Shown: positions 18,687 to 28,781, numbered from the stretch's first letter. The stretch: 64,000 bases of DNA from G963667855 sp963667855 (GCA_963667855.2 CAXXKI010000029.1:434001-498000); one strand, 5' to 3'. Translations and numbers: made by a program. The notes: a model not told the origin generated them from the letters alone.

Positions 18687-19493
18687 ATGGTTCGTTTCCG
18701 GGACAAAGCCAAAAAAAGCTCAAACTTTGTGGGCGCGCACCGCGCTTTCACTCTAATTGAACTATTGGTGGTAGTTGCGGTAATAGCCTCCTTGATTGCT
18801 ATTTTGTTACCTGCTCTCAAATCGGTTAGAGATCAGGCTCGCGGCCTGCATTGCGCGTCGAACCTTCGCAACATCACCATGGAATTCCAGTTTTTTGCCA
18901 ACGGCCAATCCTCTACCGGACAGGGTGACAGTGAAAAACTCGGACCGACAAGGTTTCGGATAGGAGACTTCCTGGACAGCGTGTACAGAATCGACGAGTT
19001 CTGGGACATCAACGACCAAGATGTAGGTAAGTTGTCGGCGAGTAAGGATGTATCTTTATGTCCGGCCGGTGCTCGAACGCTGACTAAGAAAAGGGGATTT
19101 CAGTGTGGGAACGACTCTCTCTACCCGCCGGAAAGTGTTTCTTTCGCGTTCAATATGCGTCTGCATCGAGCGGTGGTTAAAATCGGCCCGAACGAGTTGC
19201 TCGCCCCGGTCAGGTTAACCTCAGTACGAGCGGACGTGCAAAACCACCCTTATGTACCACTGGTAATGGACGTCGACGGTAAAAAAGCGGCGGAAAAAGG
19301 AATGGAGCCGTTTTACATCGCTCCCGGCTTGGAGGGTACGAATAATCCTTACAGCACGAATCGTTTCTGGATGCCGTCGGGGCGTCATAATAAGCGAACA
19401 AACGTGGCCTTTGTCGGTGGCCACGTACTCTCCAGCAAGAATCCAGAAAAAGAGGTCTGGAACTGGGGTTACTGCGCCCAATTCGATGAATAG
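18687..19493 (+). CDS. type II secretion/type IV pilin-like pseudopilin (DUF1559-like)
   Basis: 268 residues from ATG 18687 with AAAGGAG upstream. The prepilin peptidase site and N-methylated helix are clear: RAFTLIELLVVVAVIASLIA, with cleavage expected before FTLIE and Glu at +5. The C-terminus has the motif SGRHNKRTNVAFVGGHV, the H-x9-DG-type segment of the planctomycete pseudopilin family, here ending GGHV rather than DGHV. Such proteins are inserted in the inner membrane and may form short surface fibres. It sits 22 bases before the histidine kinase. Confidence 0.88.
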   Translation: MVRFRDKAKKSSNFVGAHRAFTLIELLVVVAVIASLIAILLPALKSVRDQARGLHCASNLRNITMEFQFFANGQSSTGQGDSEKLGPTRFRIGDFLDSVYRIDEFWDINDQDVGKLSASKDVSLCPAGARTLTKKRGFQCGNDSLYPPESVSFAFNMRLHRAVVKIGPNELLAPVRLTSVRADVQNHPYVPLVMDVDGKKAAEKGMEPFYIAPGLEGTNNPYSTNRFWMPSGRHNKRTNVAFVGGHVLSSKNPEKEVWNWGYCAQFDE

Positions 19494-19515
19494 CCATGTA
19501 TAACCAAGCCAAAAT

Positions 19516-21372
19516 ATGACACTGCGAACCAGACTCATTATTCTCCATTCATCATTCGCCGCATTTGCTATAGGTGCGGCGTTAATAACGATACTGGCGG
19601 TGAGATTGCATATTCAAGATGCAACCAATCAGTTTGAAACCCTGGTTGGTGAAGGTCTGCAAACCGAAAGATTACGAAGCGACCTGGGAGCACTTGATGT
19701 CAGCATGCATAAGATGTTCTCCGGAGATCTTGTCCCAGACGATCAATTCGCGGAGTATCTTTTCTCCGTCATGACTCGAATGCGCGAACTGGCCAGGTAT
19801 TCGAAAGACATGACATCTCGCACTCCCTCGCTTCGGGACGAAGTTGGTCAACTTTCCCTGGAGTTGGAAGAGGAGTTGGAAAACTGCTTAAACCTGATAA
19901 GGAATGGAAAGCAGGCCGAAGCCAAATCGGTATATCATCAGAAAATAGAAGGCGGTCTATTAACCAGGCTGGACGTCGGGCTTGTTCACCTTAGAAACGA
20001 GATATCGGCCACCCGGCAACAAGCCAGTGCGAGGTTATTGCGTCGCGACACGGAAGTCTTGGTATTGGCCCTTCTTGTGGCGACAAGCGGCGCGGGGCTG
20101 GTAATAACCGGCTCTTTGATTCTCCGCCGCCGCCTGGTTCGCCCGATCAAAGACCTGCAGGCCGCCACAGAAGCATTCGCCCAAGGCGACCTGGATTACA
20201 GAGTATCACCGTCGTCGCCGGATGAATTGGGGGAATTGGGAAAAGCACTCAATAACATGGCCGAAGGGCTGCAGACTTCCCAGCAAAAATACCGGTCGCT
20301 ATTCGAAAATCTGCGAGATACGGTAATAATCTGTGATCAACAGGGATACATTGTTGAATTCCACGATGGGGATAGAAGTTTCCTCGAGGTGGAAGCCGAA
20401 CATATTCAAGGGCGAGCCGCGGCGGACGTATGGCCCCGCCTCTCTTTTCCTGTCGGCACCTGGGTGGAACTGATTAAGAAGGTACTTTCAGAGATCAAAC
20501 CATTACGCATGTCGGATCTTCCGCTGAAAGCCTCTACTGGAAATACTGTATTCATCGACGCCTCCGCTTATGCTGTTTCCTATTCGGATACTCCGCATGT
20601 GGCGATCATCATGCGCGACGTGTCGGATCGCCACGAGTTGCAGGGCATGCTTCGAAAATCAGAAACGATGGAAGCGGCGGTGAATCTGGCACAAGGTATC
20701 GCCCACGACTTTAAAAACCTGCTGCACAGCGCTACGGCAACCCTGTCTCTGGTTTTGCGTGACACACGCGAGGAAACGACAACGGAGCGTTGCCGAACGG
20801 CGTTGGAGGCCTGCCGGCAGGCTTCTGGATTATCCAGAAAACTGGGCAGCTTCGCCGGAAGCGATCATGGTCATCCGGAAAAAATCAATCTCAGCCAGAC
20901 AATAAACACAATCCTGAGCTCCCTCGACGAAAGCTTCCACAAAGACATCGAAATGGAAGTATCCTGCGAGGAAATACTGCACATTTACCTGGATCGGGAC
21001 CAGCTCACGCAAGTGTTATTAAACCTTGTATATAATGCCCGCGAAGCAATGCCGACGGGCGGCAGACTCAATATACGCGGACAGCTTGTCGAAATATCAA
21101 ACCCGATTTACGTACGTTCACCTTCCCCTCATATTCTTCTATCAGTTCAGGATACTGGTGAGGGAATGTCCAACGAAGTCCTGGAACACGCTTTTGAACC
21201 TCTTTATTCAACCAAACCGCGTACCGAATTCGGACCGCGAGGGATGGGCCTGGCAACCGTTTACGCCATCGTAAATATGGCGGGCGGTTTCACGAAAATC
21301 GAAAGTAAACAGAAGGCAGGCACAACGATCAACGTATACCTGCCTGCTATCGGCGGTATCGGTTTCAATTAG
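19516..21372 (+). CDS. HAMP/PAS sensor histidine kinase
   Basis: 618 residues. TM1 is at about 8-30, a four-helix periplasmic sensor at about 31-185, TM2 at about 188-206, HAMP (RLVRPIKDLQAATEAFAQGDLDYRV), PAS at about 262-370 (YRSLFENLRDTVIICDQQGY), HisKA with the phosphorylatable His in GIAHDFKNLLHS, and HATPase_c with N box (LVYNAREAMPTGG), DTGEGM and GPRGMGLATVYAI. All catalytic boxes are intact. It lacks a receiver domain, so it needs a separate regulator, probably the OmpR-type one at 16319-17041. Family type is close to NtrB/PAS kinases. Confidence 0.92.
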   Translation: MTLRTRLIILHSSFAAFAIGAALITILAVRLHIQDATNQFETLVGEGLQTERLRSDLGALDVSMHKMFSGDLVPDDQFAEYLFSVMTRMRELARYSKDMTSRTPSLRDEVGQLSLELEEELENCLNLIRNGKQAEAKSVYHQKIEGGLLTRLDVGLVHLRNEISATRQQASARLLRRDTEVLVLALLVATSGAGLVITGSLILRRRLVRPIKDLQAATEAFAQGDLDYRVSPSSPDELGELGKALNNMAEGLQTSQQKYRSLFENLRDTVIICDQQGYIVEFHDGDRSFLEVEAEHIQGRAAADVWPRLSFPVGTWVELIKKVLSEIKPLRMSDLPLKASTGNTVFIDASAYAVSYSDTPHVAIIMRDVSDRHELQGMLRKSETMEAAVNLAQGIAHDFKNLLHSATATLSLVLRDTREETTTERCRTALEACRQASGLSRKLGSFAGSDHGHPEKINLSQTINTILSSLDESFHKDIEMEVSCEEILHIYLDRDQLTQVLLNLVYNAREAMPTGGRLNIRGQLVEISNPIYVRSPSPHILLSVQDTGEGMSNEVLEHAFEPLYSTKPRTEFGPRGMGLATVYAIVNMAGGFTKIESKQKAGTTINVYLPAIGGIGFN

Positions 21373-21652
21373 TGAAAGCTCTCTTGCGCCGCAGCTTGGA
21401 TTGTCCCTTCAAAGCCAGTATGGATAACTCCGCGAAAACCCATCGATTCCTCAACAACATATGCCCAACGCTGTCACTGTCTATTTAGTATTACACTTCG
21501 GGTATTACCCGCTTTATTACTTTCCACTCAAAAAGGTATTTGAGTTTCGCTTGGAAATCCTGTTACAATATCCGCTGGTTTGGATAAATTGATCAAGCGG
21601 GCTCGGTTCAACCTCAGGACAATGTTTTCATATTGCTAAAGGATTTTATACC

Positions 21653-23581
21653 ATGCGCATCACGATATTTACACCGGTCGTATTGATTGTCCTGCTGTTA
21701 ACCGTTGTTTCAGGGGATAGTTTTGCTGACCAGCGAAACACATTGATAGTGAACTGGGATGGCACTGGCGATTACCTGACCATAACCGATGCCCTCAGCC
21801 ATGCCGGCAACAATGATGTTATTACGGTTATGCCGTCAACAGGTTCTCCCGCGGGCGCTTACGTGGAAAATATAACCATTCCCGCACTGACCATCACGGT
21901 TCAAAGCAGCGATCCGGATGATCCGGCAGTTGTCGCAGAAACCATTATCGACGGAAACAGTAGCGGTTCGGTTGTAACCTTTGCTCTAAACGCAACGACC
22001 AACACCATACTTGAGGGGTTTACAATCAGAAACGGTAGTGCCACCACCGGAGGAGGTATAACTTCAGCCAACGGCAGTCCGGTAATACGCAAGTGCATAG
22101 TAACCGGCAACACAGCCGATGAAGGTGGCGGAATCCGCATATGGAATGGAAATGCTTCCATAGAAGATTGCACAATTAGGGAAAACACCGCCACGTCGGA
22201 GGGGGGAGGTGTTCTGTGCATGAGTTTCACCAGTGGAGTAACGACTACCCTTACCAACTGTTTCATAACCAGCAATTCAGTCGATGGCGATTGGACTTAT
22301 GGCGGCGGAATCGCCTGCAGCGAACACAATGTTACCATAACTGGCGGTCAAATCAGCGGAAACACGGGCGGGAGTACGGGCATGTCCGGATCCGCTGGTG
22401 GTGGAGTTTACGCATCGGATTCCTCCCTTACCATCTCCGGATGTACGATCCGAGACAACCATATCTACGGCAACCAGTGCTATGGCGGTGGGATCAACAC
22501 CTTAAACGGCTCACTCGCATTGACCGATTGCATAATCGAAAACAACTCGGTTAGCGCGGTGGACTGGTACGGTGGCGGTGGGATTGCCTCCCATTGGTCG
22601 ACCATGGCCGTTACGGGAGGTGCAATAACTGGAAACTCTGTCAATGGTTATCCCGCATTGGAAAACGGCGGCGGTGGAATCTATACATTATATGGAACAG
22701 CGGAAGTCAGTAACTGCCCCATCTCCAATAACGCTACCGCAGAAGGTTGCGGCGGCGGCATGCTCGCGGATTCCACGGAGACGACCATAACCCAATGCGC
22801 GATTACCAACAACAACTCCGCCGGGGGAGCGGGAATACTGGTATATAACGGCAGCCTTGAAACTTACAGCACCGTCATAACCGACAACGAATCCTCCGGT
22901 GACGGTGGAGGAATCTACATGGCGGAAGCGGAAATAACTCTGACAAACTGTACAATAGCGAATAACACAACCGAAGAGATGATTGGAGCCGGCGGTGGAA
23001 TCGTATCCTTTGACGGTACCATACACATCGACAGTGGCATCCTTTGGGGGAACTCGGCTGTTTTCGGCCCGGAGATCTCGCTTTGGTACTGGACGGAAAA
23101 CGTCGGCTCACATGCAGATGTGGTTTATAGTGACATAGCCGGCGGCGAAACCGGAGTGGACGTAATGGACTATTGCACGCTAACCTGGGGAACAGGAAAC
23201 ATCGAGTCGAATCCTCTGTTCCTGAACGGGGGAAGTCCAACGATTACCGAATTTCACCTGAGCAGTATATCACCATGCCTGGATACTGGTAATCAATTAT
23301 TCAGCGCAACCGGATCTGAAGATATTGACGGCGAAAATCGTTTGCAGGGCTGTCGCGTGGATATGGGGGCCGACGAAGCGAACGCTCCTTTCGGCGACAT
23401 TGAGCCTGATGGAGATGTGGACCTGGCTGATTTCGGTGAATTTCAAAGGTGCTTCGGGATGGTAAGAACTGCACCTGGTGCAGTGGAAGCCTGTTTCTGC
23501 AAATTCGACTTCGATGGTTCCGACCAGATCGATCTGGGAGATTTACCGGATTGGACCGGACTGCTCAACGGACCTCAATAA
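21653..23581 (+). CDS. secreted right-handed beta-helix protein with dockerin-like end
   Basis: 642 residues from ATG 21653 with AAAGGA upstream and a clear signal peptide. About residues 90-480 are a parallel beta-helix built from repeats of the form GGGI-x-N/T-x-G-x-x-x-I-x-x-C-x-I-x-x-N, for example EGGGVLCMSFTSG and GGGGIYTLYG. The start of the mature protein, WDGTGDYLTITDAL, is typical of pectin-lyase-like proteins and PMP-type families. The C-terminus bears GDIEPDGDVDLADFGEFQ, one dockerin-like loop, then CKFDFDGSDQIDLGDL. Such helices bind or cleave polysaccharides, but no catalytic site is recognisable. About 280 bases upstream are without a gene. Confidence 0.8.
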   Translation: MRITIFTPVVLIVLLLTVVSGDSFADQRNTLIVNWDGTGDYLTITDALSHAGNNDVITVMPSTGSPAGAYVENITIPALTITVQSSDPDDPAVVAETIIDGNSSGSVVTFALNATTNTILEGFTIRNGSATTGGGITSANGSPVIRKCIVTGNTADEGGGIRIWNGNASIEDCTIRENTATSEGGGVLCMSFTSGVTTTLTNCFITSNSVDGDWTYGGGIACSEHNVTITGGQISGNTGGSTGMSGSAGGGVYASDSSLTISGCTIRDNHIYGNQCYGGGINTLNGSLALTDCIIENNSVSAVDWYGGGGIASHWSTMAVTGGAITGNSVNGYPALENGGGGIYTLYGTAEVSNCPISNNATAEGCGGGMLADSTETTITQCAITNNNSAGGAGILVYNGSLETYSTVITDNESSGDGGGIYMAEAEITLTNCTIANNTTEEMIGAGGGIVSFDGTIHIDSGILWGNSAVFGPEISLWYWTENVGSHADVVYSDIAGGETGVDVMDYCTLTWGTGNIESNPLFLNGGSPTITEFHLSSISPCLDTGNQLFSATGSEDIDGENRLQGCRVDMGADEANAPFGDIEPDGDVDLADFGEFQRCFGMVRTAPGAVEACFCKFDFDGSDQIDLGDLPDWTGLLNGPQ

Positions 23582-23610
23582 TACTTCCAATTCTCTAACG
23601 CGAAGTTATT

Positions 23611-24834
23611 TCAGCCGGCAGGAACGGCCACCGGAGTCGAAACGACCTTGTTTCCAGTAGCCGGTTTTCTTTCGAGGGGATCTTCGATCGCTTCGTGAAC
23701 CAGCATCTCCACGCGAGCAACCACGGCATTCCACGATTGATCGGCTACTGCATTACTGCGTTCTACTCTCGATTCGGGTGTCAGGGTATCAATGGCACTG
23801 CGACATGCTTCAACGAAATCTTCAGCAGAATCAGCCAATAATACATTCGGAGCAAATGGAACAACTTCCGGCAAGCTGGTGGAAACAACCGGTAAACCGG
23901 CGGCCAGGTATTCGCGAAGCTTGATCGGATTGACATTAGCCGTCATGGATGTCAGCTGGAATGGTATCAATCCCACATTAAACGCGGCAGCATAAGCCGG
24001 TAGCAATTCATACGGTTGCCGACCGACAAAATGAACATTATCCAAAGCAGCCAATGGCGACACATTTGTTTGGCATTCACCCACAAGTACAAAAGAAACT
24101 TCAGGCATTGCTTTGGCAACGCGAATCATCATGTCTATATCAAACCAATGATGGATCAAGCCAATGTAGCCGGCGATAGGCCCCGTTAAATGGCGAATGG
24201 GCTCCGGTACTGGGAGCTTTAATTTAGCCGCCTTGGCAAAATGGTCATGATCAACTCCGTGGCGAACAAGGTGAACGCACGGATGTGCATCCTTGCGGTT
24301 TTCGTATAGTTTCTGGGAGCTGGCCAGCACAACATCCGTCACATTCATCAGTTTGCGTTCGGCCCGGATAACAGCTTTGTCGTTAAACTCTTCAAACTCG
24401 CTGAATTCATCGACACAATAGTATACAAATACCTCTTCATCGAACGCGCCGACCAGGTGAGCCACATCGGGAGCAAAACTCCATACCTGCACGGGTTGCT
24501 TTGGAGATCGTCTATGATTGGCAATTACCTTACGAAGTCTCTGCGTCAATAGAAAGCGGTTTACAATAGAGGAAATTCGACCATGTCCAGGTAAAACAAG
24601 AGGAGTAACCTGAACCATTCGTTCATTGATCGACTGAACACCTCTCTTCACTCTACCTAATGCGTTCAGAATCCACCGAGCATCCTTAACGCTCAATCGA
24701 GGTCTTCTTGATCCGTGGTAATTGACCCAGACAATATCATTATTTTTTGAAAGTAATCGCATCAGATGATGCTTACTCGTGGGATCGAGCTCCCAGCTGC
24801 TGGCTAAACACACAATGAGTCGATCTTTTATCAA
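23611..24834 (-). CDS. glycosyltransferase (GT4-like)
   Basis: 407 residues. The C-terminal domain shows the GT-B sugar-nucleotide pattern: TGPIAGYIGLIHHWFDIDMM, VSFVLVGEC, LDNVHFVGRQPYELLPAYAAAFNVGLIPFQ, and NPIKLREYLAAGLPVVSTSLPEVVPF. The N-terminal domain is less conserved and contains CSV-type contacts around Ser/His residues (VWVNYHGSRRP). It probably transfers a sugar during exopolysaccharide assembly. It is the last gene of a three-gene minus-strand set with a BY-kinase and a Wza-like lipoprotein. Confidence 0.85.
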   Translation of the reverse strand: MIKDRLIVCLASSWELDPTSKHHLMRLLSKNNDIVWVNYHGSRRPRLSVKDARWILNALGRVKRGVQSINERMVQVTPLVLPGHGRISSIVNRFLLTQRLRKVIANHRRSPKQPVQVWSFAPDVAHLVGAFDEEVFVYYCVDEFSEFEEFNDKAVIRAERKLMNVTDVVLASSQKLYENRKDAHPCVHLVRHGVDHDHFAKAAKLKLPVPEPIRHLTGPIAGYIGLIHHWFDIDMMIRVAKAMPEVSFVLVGECQTNVSPLAALDNVHFVGRQPYELLPAYAAAFNVGLIPFQLTSMTANVNPIKLREYLAAGLPVVSTSLPEVVPFAPNVLLADSAEDFVEACRSAIDTLTPESRVERSNAVADQSWNAVVARVEMLVHEAIEDPLERKPATGNKVVSTPVAVPAG

Positions 24835-24922
24835 TTTATTAACCGCCGTTAAACACCAGAAAAAACCAATAACTGCACAGGCATTTGTGACTTATGTGAT
24901 TTCACAATTCAGAATCAAGTCA

Positions 24923-25819
24923 TTAACGGTTCGAATCAGATTCGCGCGTATTATAGTAACGGTAGTAATTGTACGCTCCGCCATAACCGGAAGATCGCTC
25001 ATGCTGTCCGATCAACAGGCATCCCATGATGGGAACCTTGTTGACCCTAAGTAAGCGAACAGCTCGTCGAGCCACCTGCTCGGGAGTGAAGTTCAAGCGC
25101 ACAATCATAATTACGCCGTTACACATCTGCCCTATAATACCCACATCGGTAACCGTGGTAGCCGGCGGCGTATCCACCAGTGTATAGTGAAAATCACTCT
25201 GGAACCGACGCATAATCGCGTTTGTGGACTGGGAAGCCAGAAGTTCAGCCGCGGTTCGTCCGCAGGTTTCCCCTGCCGACACGAAGTACAGGTTTGGCAC
25301 CACTGTCGGTTGAATAACTTCTTCATAAGCAGCGTCGCCACGAAGCAGGTCGGCCATTCCCGGTCCCGGTTTGGCATCGAGCAGCGTAGCCAACCGGCTA
25401 CGGCGAAAATCGCCGTCTACGCATACCACTTTGAAATGTCGTATTTCCGAAAGAATCATACCCAGGTTAACCGTGGTTACACTTTTGCCTTCCCGTGGGA
25501 TAGCACTGGTAACCGCCAGAATCCGGTGATCATTCTGAGGATTCTGTGTTAGCAGCCGGGTGCGCAGCGAACGATATTGCTCGGAAATAATCGATGATCG
25601 ATCGTAATAGGAGATCACCGATTCGTGTACTCCCCCGCTGATCGGAATGGCCTCATGGGGTGCATCGGGTGGAACATACTCCGAGACCGAGGGGCGATAT
25701 TCTTCCGCCTCAATTGGAGGTACTTCCAATGTATCCGTCGCGTTCCCGGCATTCTGTTCAATAACCCGGTGACGTCGTTCCAATTCCGCTCTTTTAAGTG
25801 CTTCAGCAATTCGTCCCAT
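24923..25819 (-). CDS. CpsD/CapB-type bacterial tyrosine kinase
   Basis: 298 residues from ATG 25819 (MGRIAEALKRAE) with GAGGGTT upstream; a longer frame from 25861 is less likely. Walker A is AIPREGKSVTTVNL at about 120, Walker A' is CVDGDFRRSRL and Walker B is TLVDTPPATTV. The C-terminus is a Tyr cluster (YGGAYNYYRYYN), the usual autophosphorylated tail of BY-kinases. No Wzz/chain-length transmembrane domain is fused or found next door, so the membrane adaptor is missing here. It likely regulates polymer length or export. Confidence 0.9.
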   Translation of the reverse strand: MGRIAEALKRAELERRHRVIEQNAGNATDTLEVPPIEAEEYRPSVSEYVPPDAPHEAIPISGGVHESVISYYDRSSIISEQYRSLRTRLLTQNPQNDHRILAVTSAIPREGKSVTTVNLGMILSEIRHFKVVCVDGDFRRSRLATLLDAKPGPGMADLLRGDAAYEEVIQPTVVPNLYFVSAGETCGRTAAELLASQSTNAIMRRFQSDFHYTLVDTPPATTVTDVGIIGQMCNGVIMIVRLNFTPEQVARRAVRLLRVNKVPIMGCLLIGQHERSSGYGGAYNYYRYYNTRESDSNR

Positions 25820-25889
25820 GATAACCCTCGTCAAGGACGTTCCTTCTAAAAGAAATCCCAATCAGTTCCAAGAACCGTATCAGCAATAA

Positions 25890-26669
25890 CTAATCGTCAT
25901 CATCGTATTCGTCCTGCGTATCCATAAGCCTTGCCGGAGTACTATATGCCTGCATAACCGGCTGCAACGGGAACAGTATCTCCTGGATGCGCAATCCCAA
26001 CCAACCTAAAGGTGTCGCGGGTACATAAAGAATGTCGTTCGGCTGAAGGAGTACATTCTTACTTGTATCTCCAGTGGCAATCATGTGGTCAACATCGATG
26101 AGTATTTCCCGCCGTTCGCCTTCAATCGGACTGCTGCGAATAACTTTCACCTGAGATTTCCAGGCAATAAAGGACATGGATTCTTCGGCCAATATGTCGA
26201 GAACAGTATCCCTGCCAGTATAAGGTCTGGAACTCCAACCTTCGGTTACGTTGCGTCCACCTCCGGCATTACCATATCCGCCAACTTGTCCGGCCAGGTA
26301 AATTACTTTCGAACGATAACCGGTAACCCGCACCTGCACCTTGGGATCTTCGTAATACGGTTCCAGCAACCGAGTCAGTTTGGCGGCAATTTCTTTTTCG
26401 GTTAAACCAACAATCTTCACCGGTCCCAGCAAACGCAAACTTATTTTGCCATCCGGTCGAACATTTTGAGTTACACGATCAATCTCCAGGATTCGAGGCG
26501 CGGAGATAGTAATCTCGTCCGGGATTCCAACTCGATACTCAATAGCCGAAACCTCGTGTTCGTGTGCCTTGAGAAAAGCCACCAGATCACGATGAGACGA
26601 CTGACACCCGGAACACAACAAAACGAATCCTAAAGAGGCGGTCACGATATTTCTAAGAGCCACTCTCAC
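25890..26669 (-). CDS. polysaccharide export lipoprotein (Wza/SLBB type)
   Basis: 259 residues with lipobox LLCSGC (Cys about 22). The Poly_export domain is seen as YRVGIPDEITISAPRILEIDRVTQNVRPDGKISLRLLGPVKIVGLTEKEIAAKLTR, followed by one SLBB-like domain (VTGYRSKVIYLAGQV, TVLDILAEESMS). The protein ends QPNDILYVP plus an amphipathic tail and an acidic run. It would form the outer-membrane exit channel. It is shorter than Wza (about 380). Order on the minus strand is this gene, BY-kinase, glycosyltransferase. Confidence 0.9.
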   Translation of the reverse strand: MRVALRNIVTASLGFVLLCSGCQSSHRDLVAFLKAHEHEVSAIEYRVGIPDEITISAPRILEIDRVTQNVRPDGKISLRLLGPVKIVGLTEKEIAAKLTRLLEPYYEDPKVQVRVTGYRSKVIYLAGQVGGYGNAGGGRNVTEGWSSRPYTGRDTVLDILAEESMSFIAWKSQVKVIRSSPIEGERREILIDVDHMIATGDTSKNVLLQPNDILYVPATPLGWLGLRIQEILFPLQPVMQAYSTPARLMDTQDEYDDDD

Positions 26670-27068
26670 GTTTACATTCTCCGGAAACAGGCAGTCAGGA
26701 GTTCCGCAAGCTTTTTTCCTACGTTCGCGAAACTCATGGCTTCATAGCCTCCTGCAGCCGGCACGCACCGGTGAAGCCATAGAACCGTATTCACCAAGCG
26801 ATCATTACCGGGTAAACTATCGGTCCTCCGTAGCGTTTTATCGGGTTTTAAGAGACCTCCCTGAATCAATACCTTAATAAAGATTTAAAGCCGTTTTTTT
26901 GAGACGTGGCCGGTAAAAGCGACCAATTGGTACTCTCAGGGCGTTTTTTTAATAAACTGCTATCTCAAGGGCCCCTATTTCACGACCGATATTCACAGCG
27001 ATGGGCGTGTGGAAGTGCACAGTCCGAGAACTATGATGACGGTCCATTTTAGGGACTCAGGAGCAATC
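26670..27068. other. divergent region between exopolysaccharide genes
   Basis: About 400 bases between the Wza-like gene (leftward) and the GspA-type ATPase (rightward). Two T7 tracts are present (26894-26900 and 26944-26950), each preceded by GC-rich stretches. I could not draw a convincing hairpin before either. It probably holds both promoters. The plus-strand frame extends to 27009, but AGGAG precedes the ATG at 27069. Confidence 0.4.
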
Positions 27069-28730
27069 ATGTACGCTTCTTTTTTTGGGCTCAAAGAACT
27101 GCCGTTCAACAATACACCTGATCCTCGTTTCTTCTTTTCCACGCCGGATCATGAAGAAGCTCTCGCTTCTCTTATCTATGCCATAGGAGAAGGGAAGGGG
27201 TTTGTACTTCTCACCGGCGAGGTCGGAGCCGGCAAAACCCTGGTTACCCGGTTGATGCTCCGCCACTTCGGAGAGAGCATAGAATTCGCCAGCATCAATA
27301 ACACTCAGGTAAACGCCAACGAGCTTCTGCAATGCGTATGCTCGGAATTTAAAATCGATGTTGACCAGGAAACAACAAATGCAGGAATGATCCATGCCTT
27401 ACAGGATCACCTTTTAACCTGCTTCGCGGGCAACAAACCGGTTGTTCTGATGCTGGATGAAGCACAGGCACTTTCGCAGCAGGCATTCGAACAAGTAAGA
27501 ATGATTGGAAACCTTGAAGCCGATGATGCCAAGTTACTTCAAATAGTAATCGTAGGGCAACCCGAACTTCAGCAGCGTTTTGAATCACACGATATGCGAC
27601 AACTGCGTCAAAGGATGTTTCGCAGTTTCCACCTGAGCGCATTGTCAAGAGAACTCACTGAAGGATATATCCGGCATCGTCTAAGCGTTGCCGGCGCACA
27701 GTATCCCAGCCAGATTCTTACAAACGATGCCATAGATGTAATATACGAATATTCTCAGGGTTTACCACGATTGATTAACACAACCTGCGACAACGCATTG
27801 TTGAGCGCTTACGGAGCCGATGTAAAAACCGTGGACGCTAAGTTCGTAAACCACGTGTTGCAACAGATGATGTCAATCCCACAGGGTAAAAAACCTCATA
27901 GACCCGCTGCCGCATTCAATAGCGCGCCAACCGGCATGCCGGGAGAAATGCCAACCGCATCAAACCGGTACGGAAGACGAAAAAGCGATCCACACGAACC
28001 ATGTTACTCGCAATATCAAGGACAAGTGGATGCGAATATGGCCGCACAGTATCCCGCACCAAACTACGCTTCCCCTGTTGCCCCTCCACCGAATTGGGCT
28101 GCTCACCATGCAAACGAAACGCTGGAGCACACGTTGCATAGAACTTTCCAGGTGGAAGCGGATCTGCGATCTCTGCTGGAACAGGCCAAAGCCATTGAAT
28201 CTCGCATGGAGCCCAACCTGGAACAGCAACGCAGACTAACCGTTTTGGTGCGGCGCCTTCTCGGTGAAACCAAAGCGGCCACCGAAGAAGTTCGCGACGT
28301 TATCACTGAAGCGGAAACCGCCAAAACTTCAACAAAACAGGCGATAACAAAACTCGCTGAACAGTCGGCACGAACCGGACGACTGTCGGTCGCACTACGT
28401 GAAGTATTCGACAAACTCGAACAGCGTGCGGACAAGATGATCAATCAATCTCGAAAACCTGGCCCCAGTACCAGGCCGAAAGCGAACCAGCGGATTCTCA
28501 ATAAAACAAGAGAAATCGATAAAGCCATAAATCAAAACAAAAACGTAGTGGATGAAGTTCGATCCCTGATTACCGCAACCAAGGCATCCCAACCACGTTT
28601 TGAAACAGAACAGGAACCACTGGCAGCCAAGATTGGTGACTCGAGCGATTCTCCCGCTACCCAATTGGCCGATCAGGTTAAAAACCTCGCCCGGTTGATA
28701 GACAAGGCGCGAACATCCCAAATGCCGTAA
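27069..28730 (+). CDS. GspA/ExeA-type AAA ATPase with coiled-coil C-terminus
   Basis: 553 residues. MYASFFGLKELPFNNTPDPRFFF is the standard N-terminus of the ExeA/GspA and XrtA-associated ATPases. Walker A is LLTGEVGAGKTLV (about 47) and Walker B VVLMLDEAQAL, with the arginine region RMFRSFHLSALS. From about residue 300 the family domain ends. The rest is a Pro-rich linker, then long heptad-like segments (residues about 350-550, e.g. QTLEQQRRLTVLVRRLLGET-type repeats). No peptidoglycan-binding domain is visible, which differs from ExeA. The adjacent polysaccharide genes suggest an envelope assembly role. Confidence 0.85.
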   Translation: MYASFFGLKELPFNNTPDPRFFFSTPDHEEALASLIYAIGEGKGFVLLTGEVGAGKTLVTRLMLRHFGESIEFASINNTQVNANELLQCVCSEFKIDVDQETTNAGMIHALQDHLLTCFAGNKPVVLMLDEAQALSQQAFEQVRMIGNLEADDAKLLQIVIVGQPELQQRFESHDMRQLRQRMFRSFHLSALSRELTEGYIRHRLSVAGAQYPSQILTNDAIDVIYEYSQGLPRLINTTCDNALLSAYGADVKTVDAKFVNHVLQQMMSIPQGKKPHRPAAAFNSAPTGMPGEMPTASNRYGRRKSDPHEPCYSQYQGQVDANMAAQYPAPNYASPVAPPPNWAAHHANETLEHTLHRTFQVEADLRSLLEQAKAIESRMEPNLEQQRRLTVLVRRLLGETKAATEEVRDVITEAETAKTSTKQAITKLAEQSARTGRLSVALREVFDKLEQRADKMINQSRKPGPSTRPKANQRILNKTREIDKAINQNKNVVDEVRSLITATKASQPRFETEQEPLAAKIGDSSDSPATQLADQVKNLARLIDKARTSQMP

Positions 28731-28781
28731 GTATTCAAAACGGCCAAGAGTTACATAGGCCATCGTTATCAGTTAACTACC

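Noticed and set aside
22000..23100. Repeated GGNGGN-like DNA within the beta-helix gene as a DNA repeat array
   Set aside because: Repeats arise from the GGGI protein motif and vary at the nucleotide level; not a CRISPR or satellite repeat.
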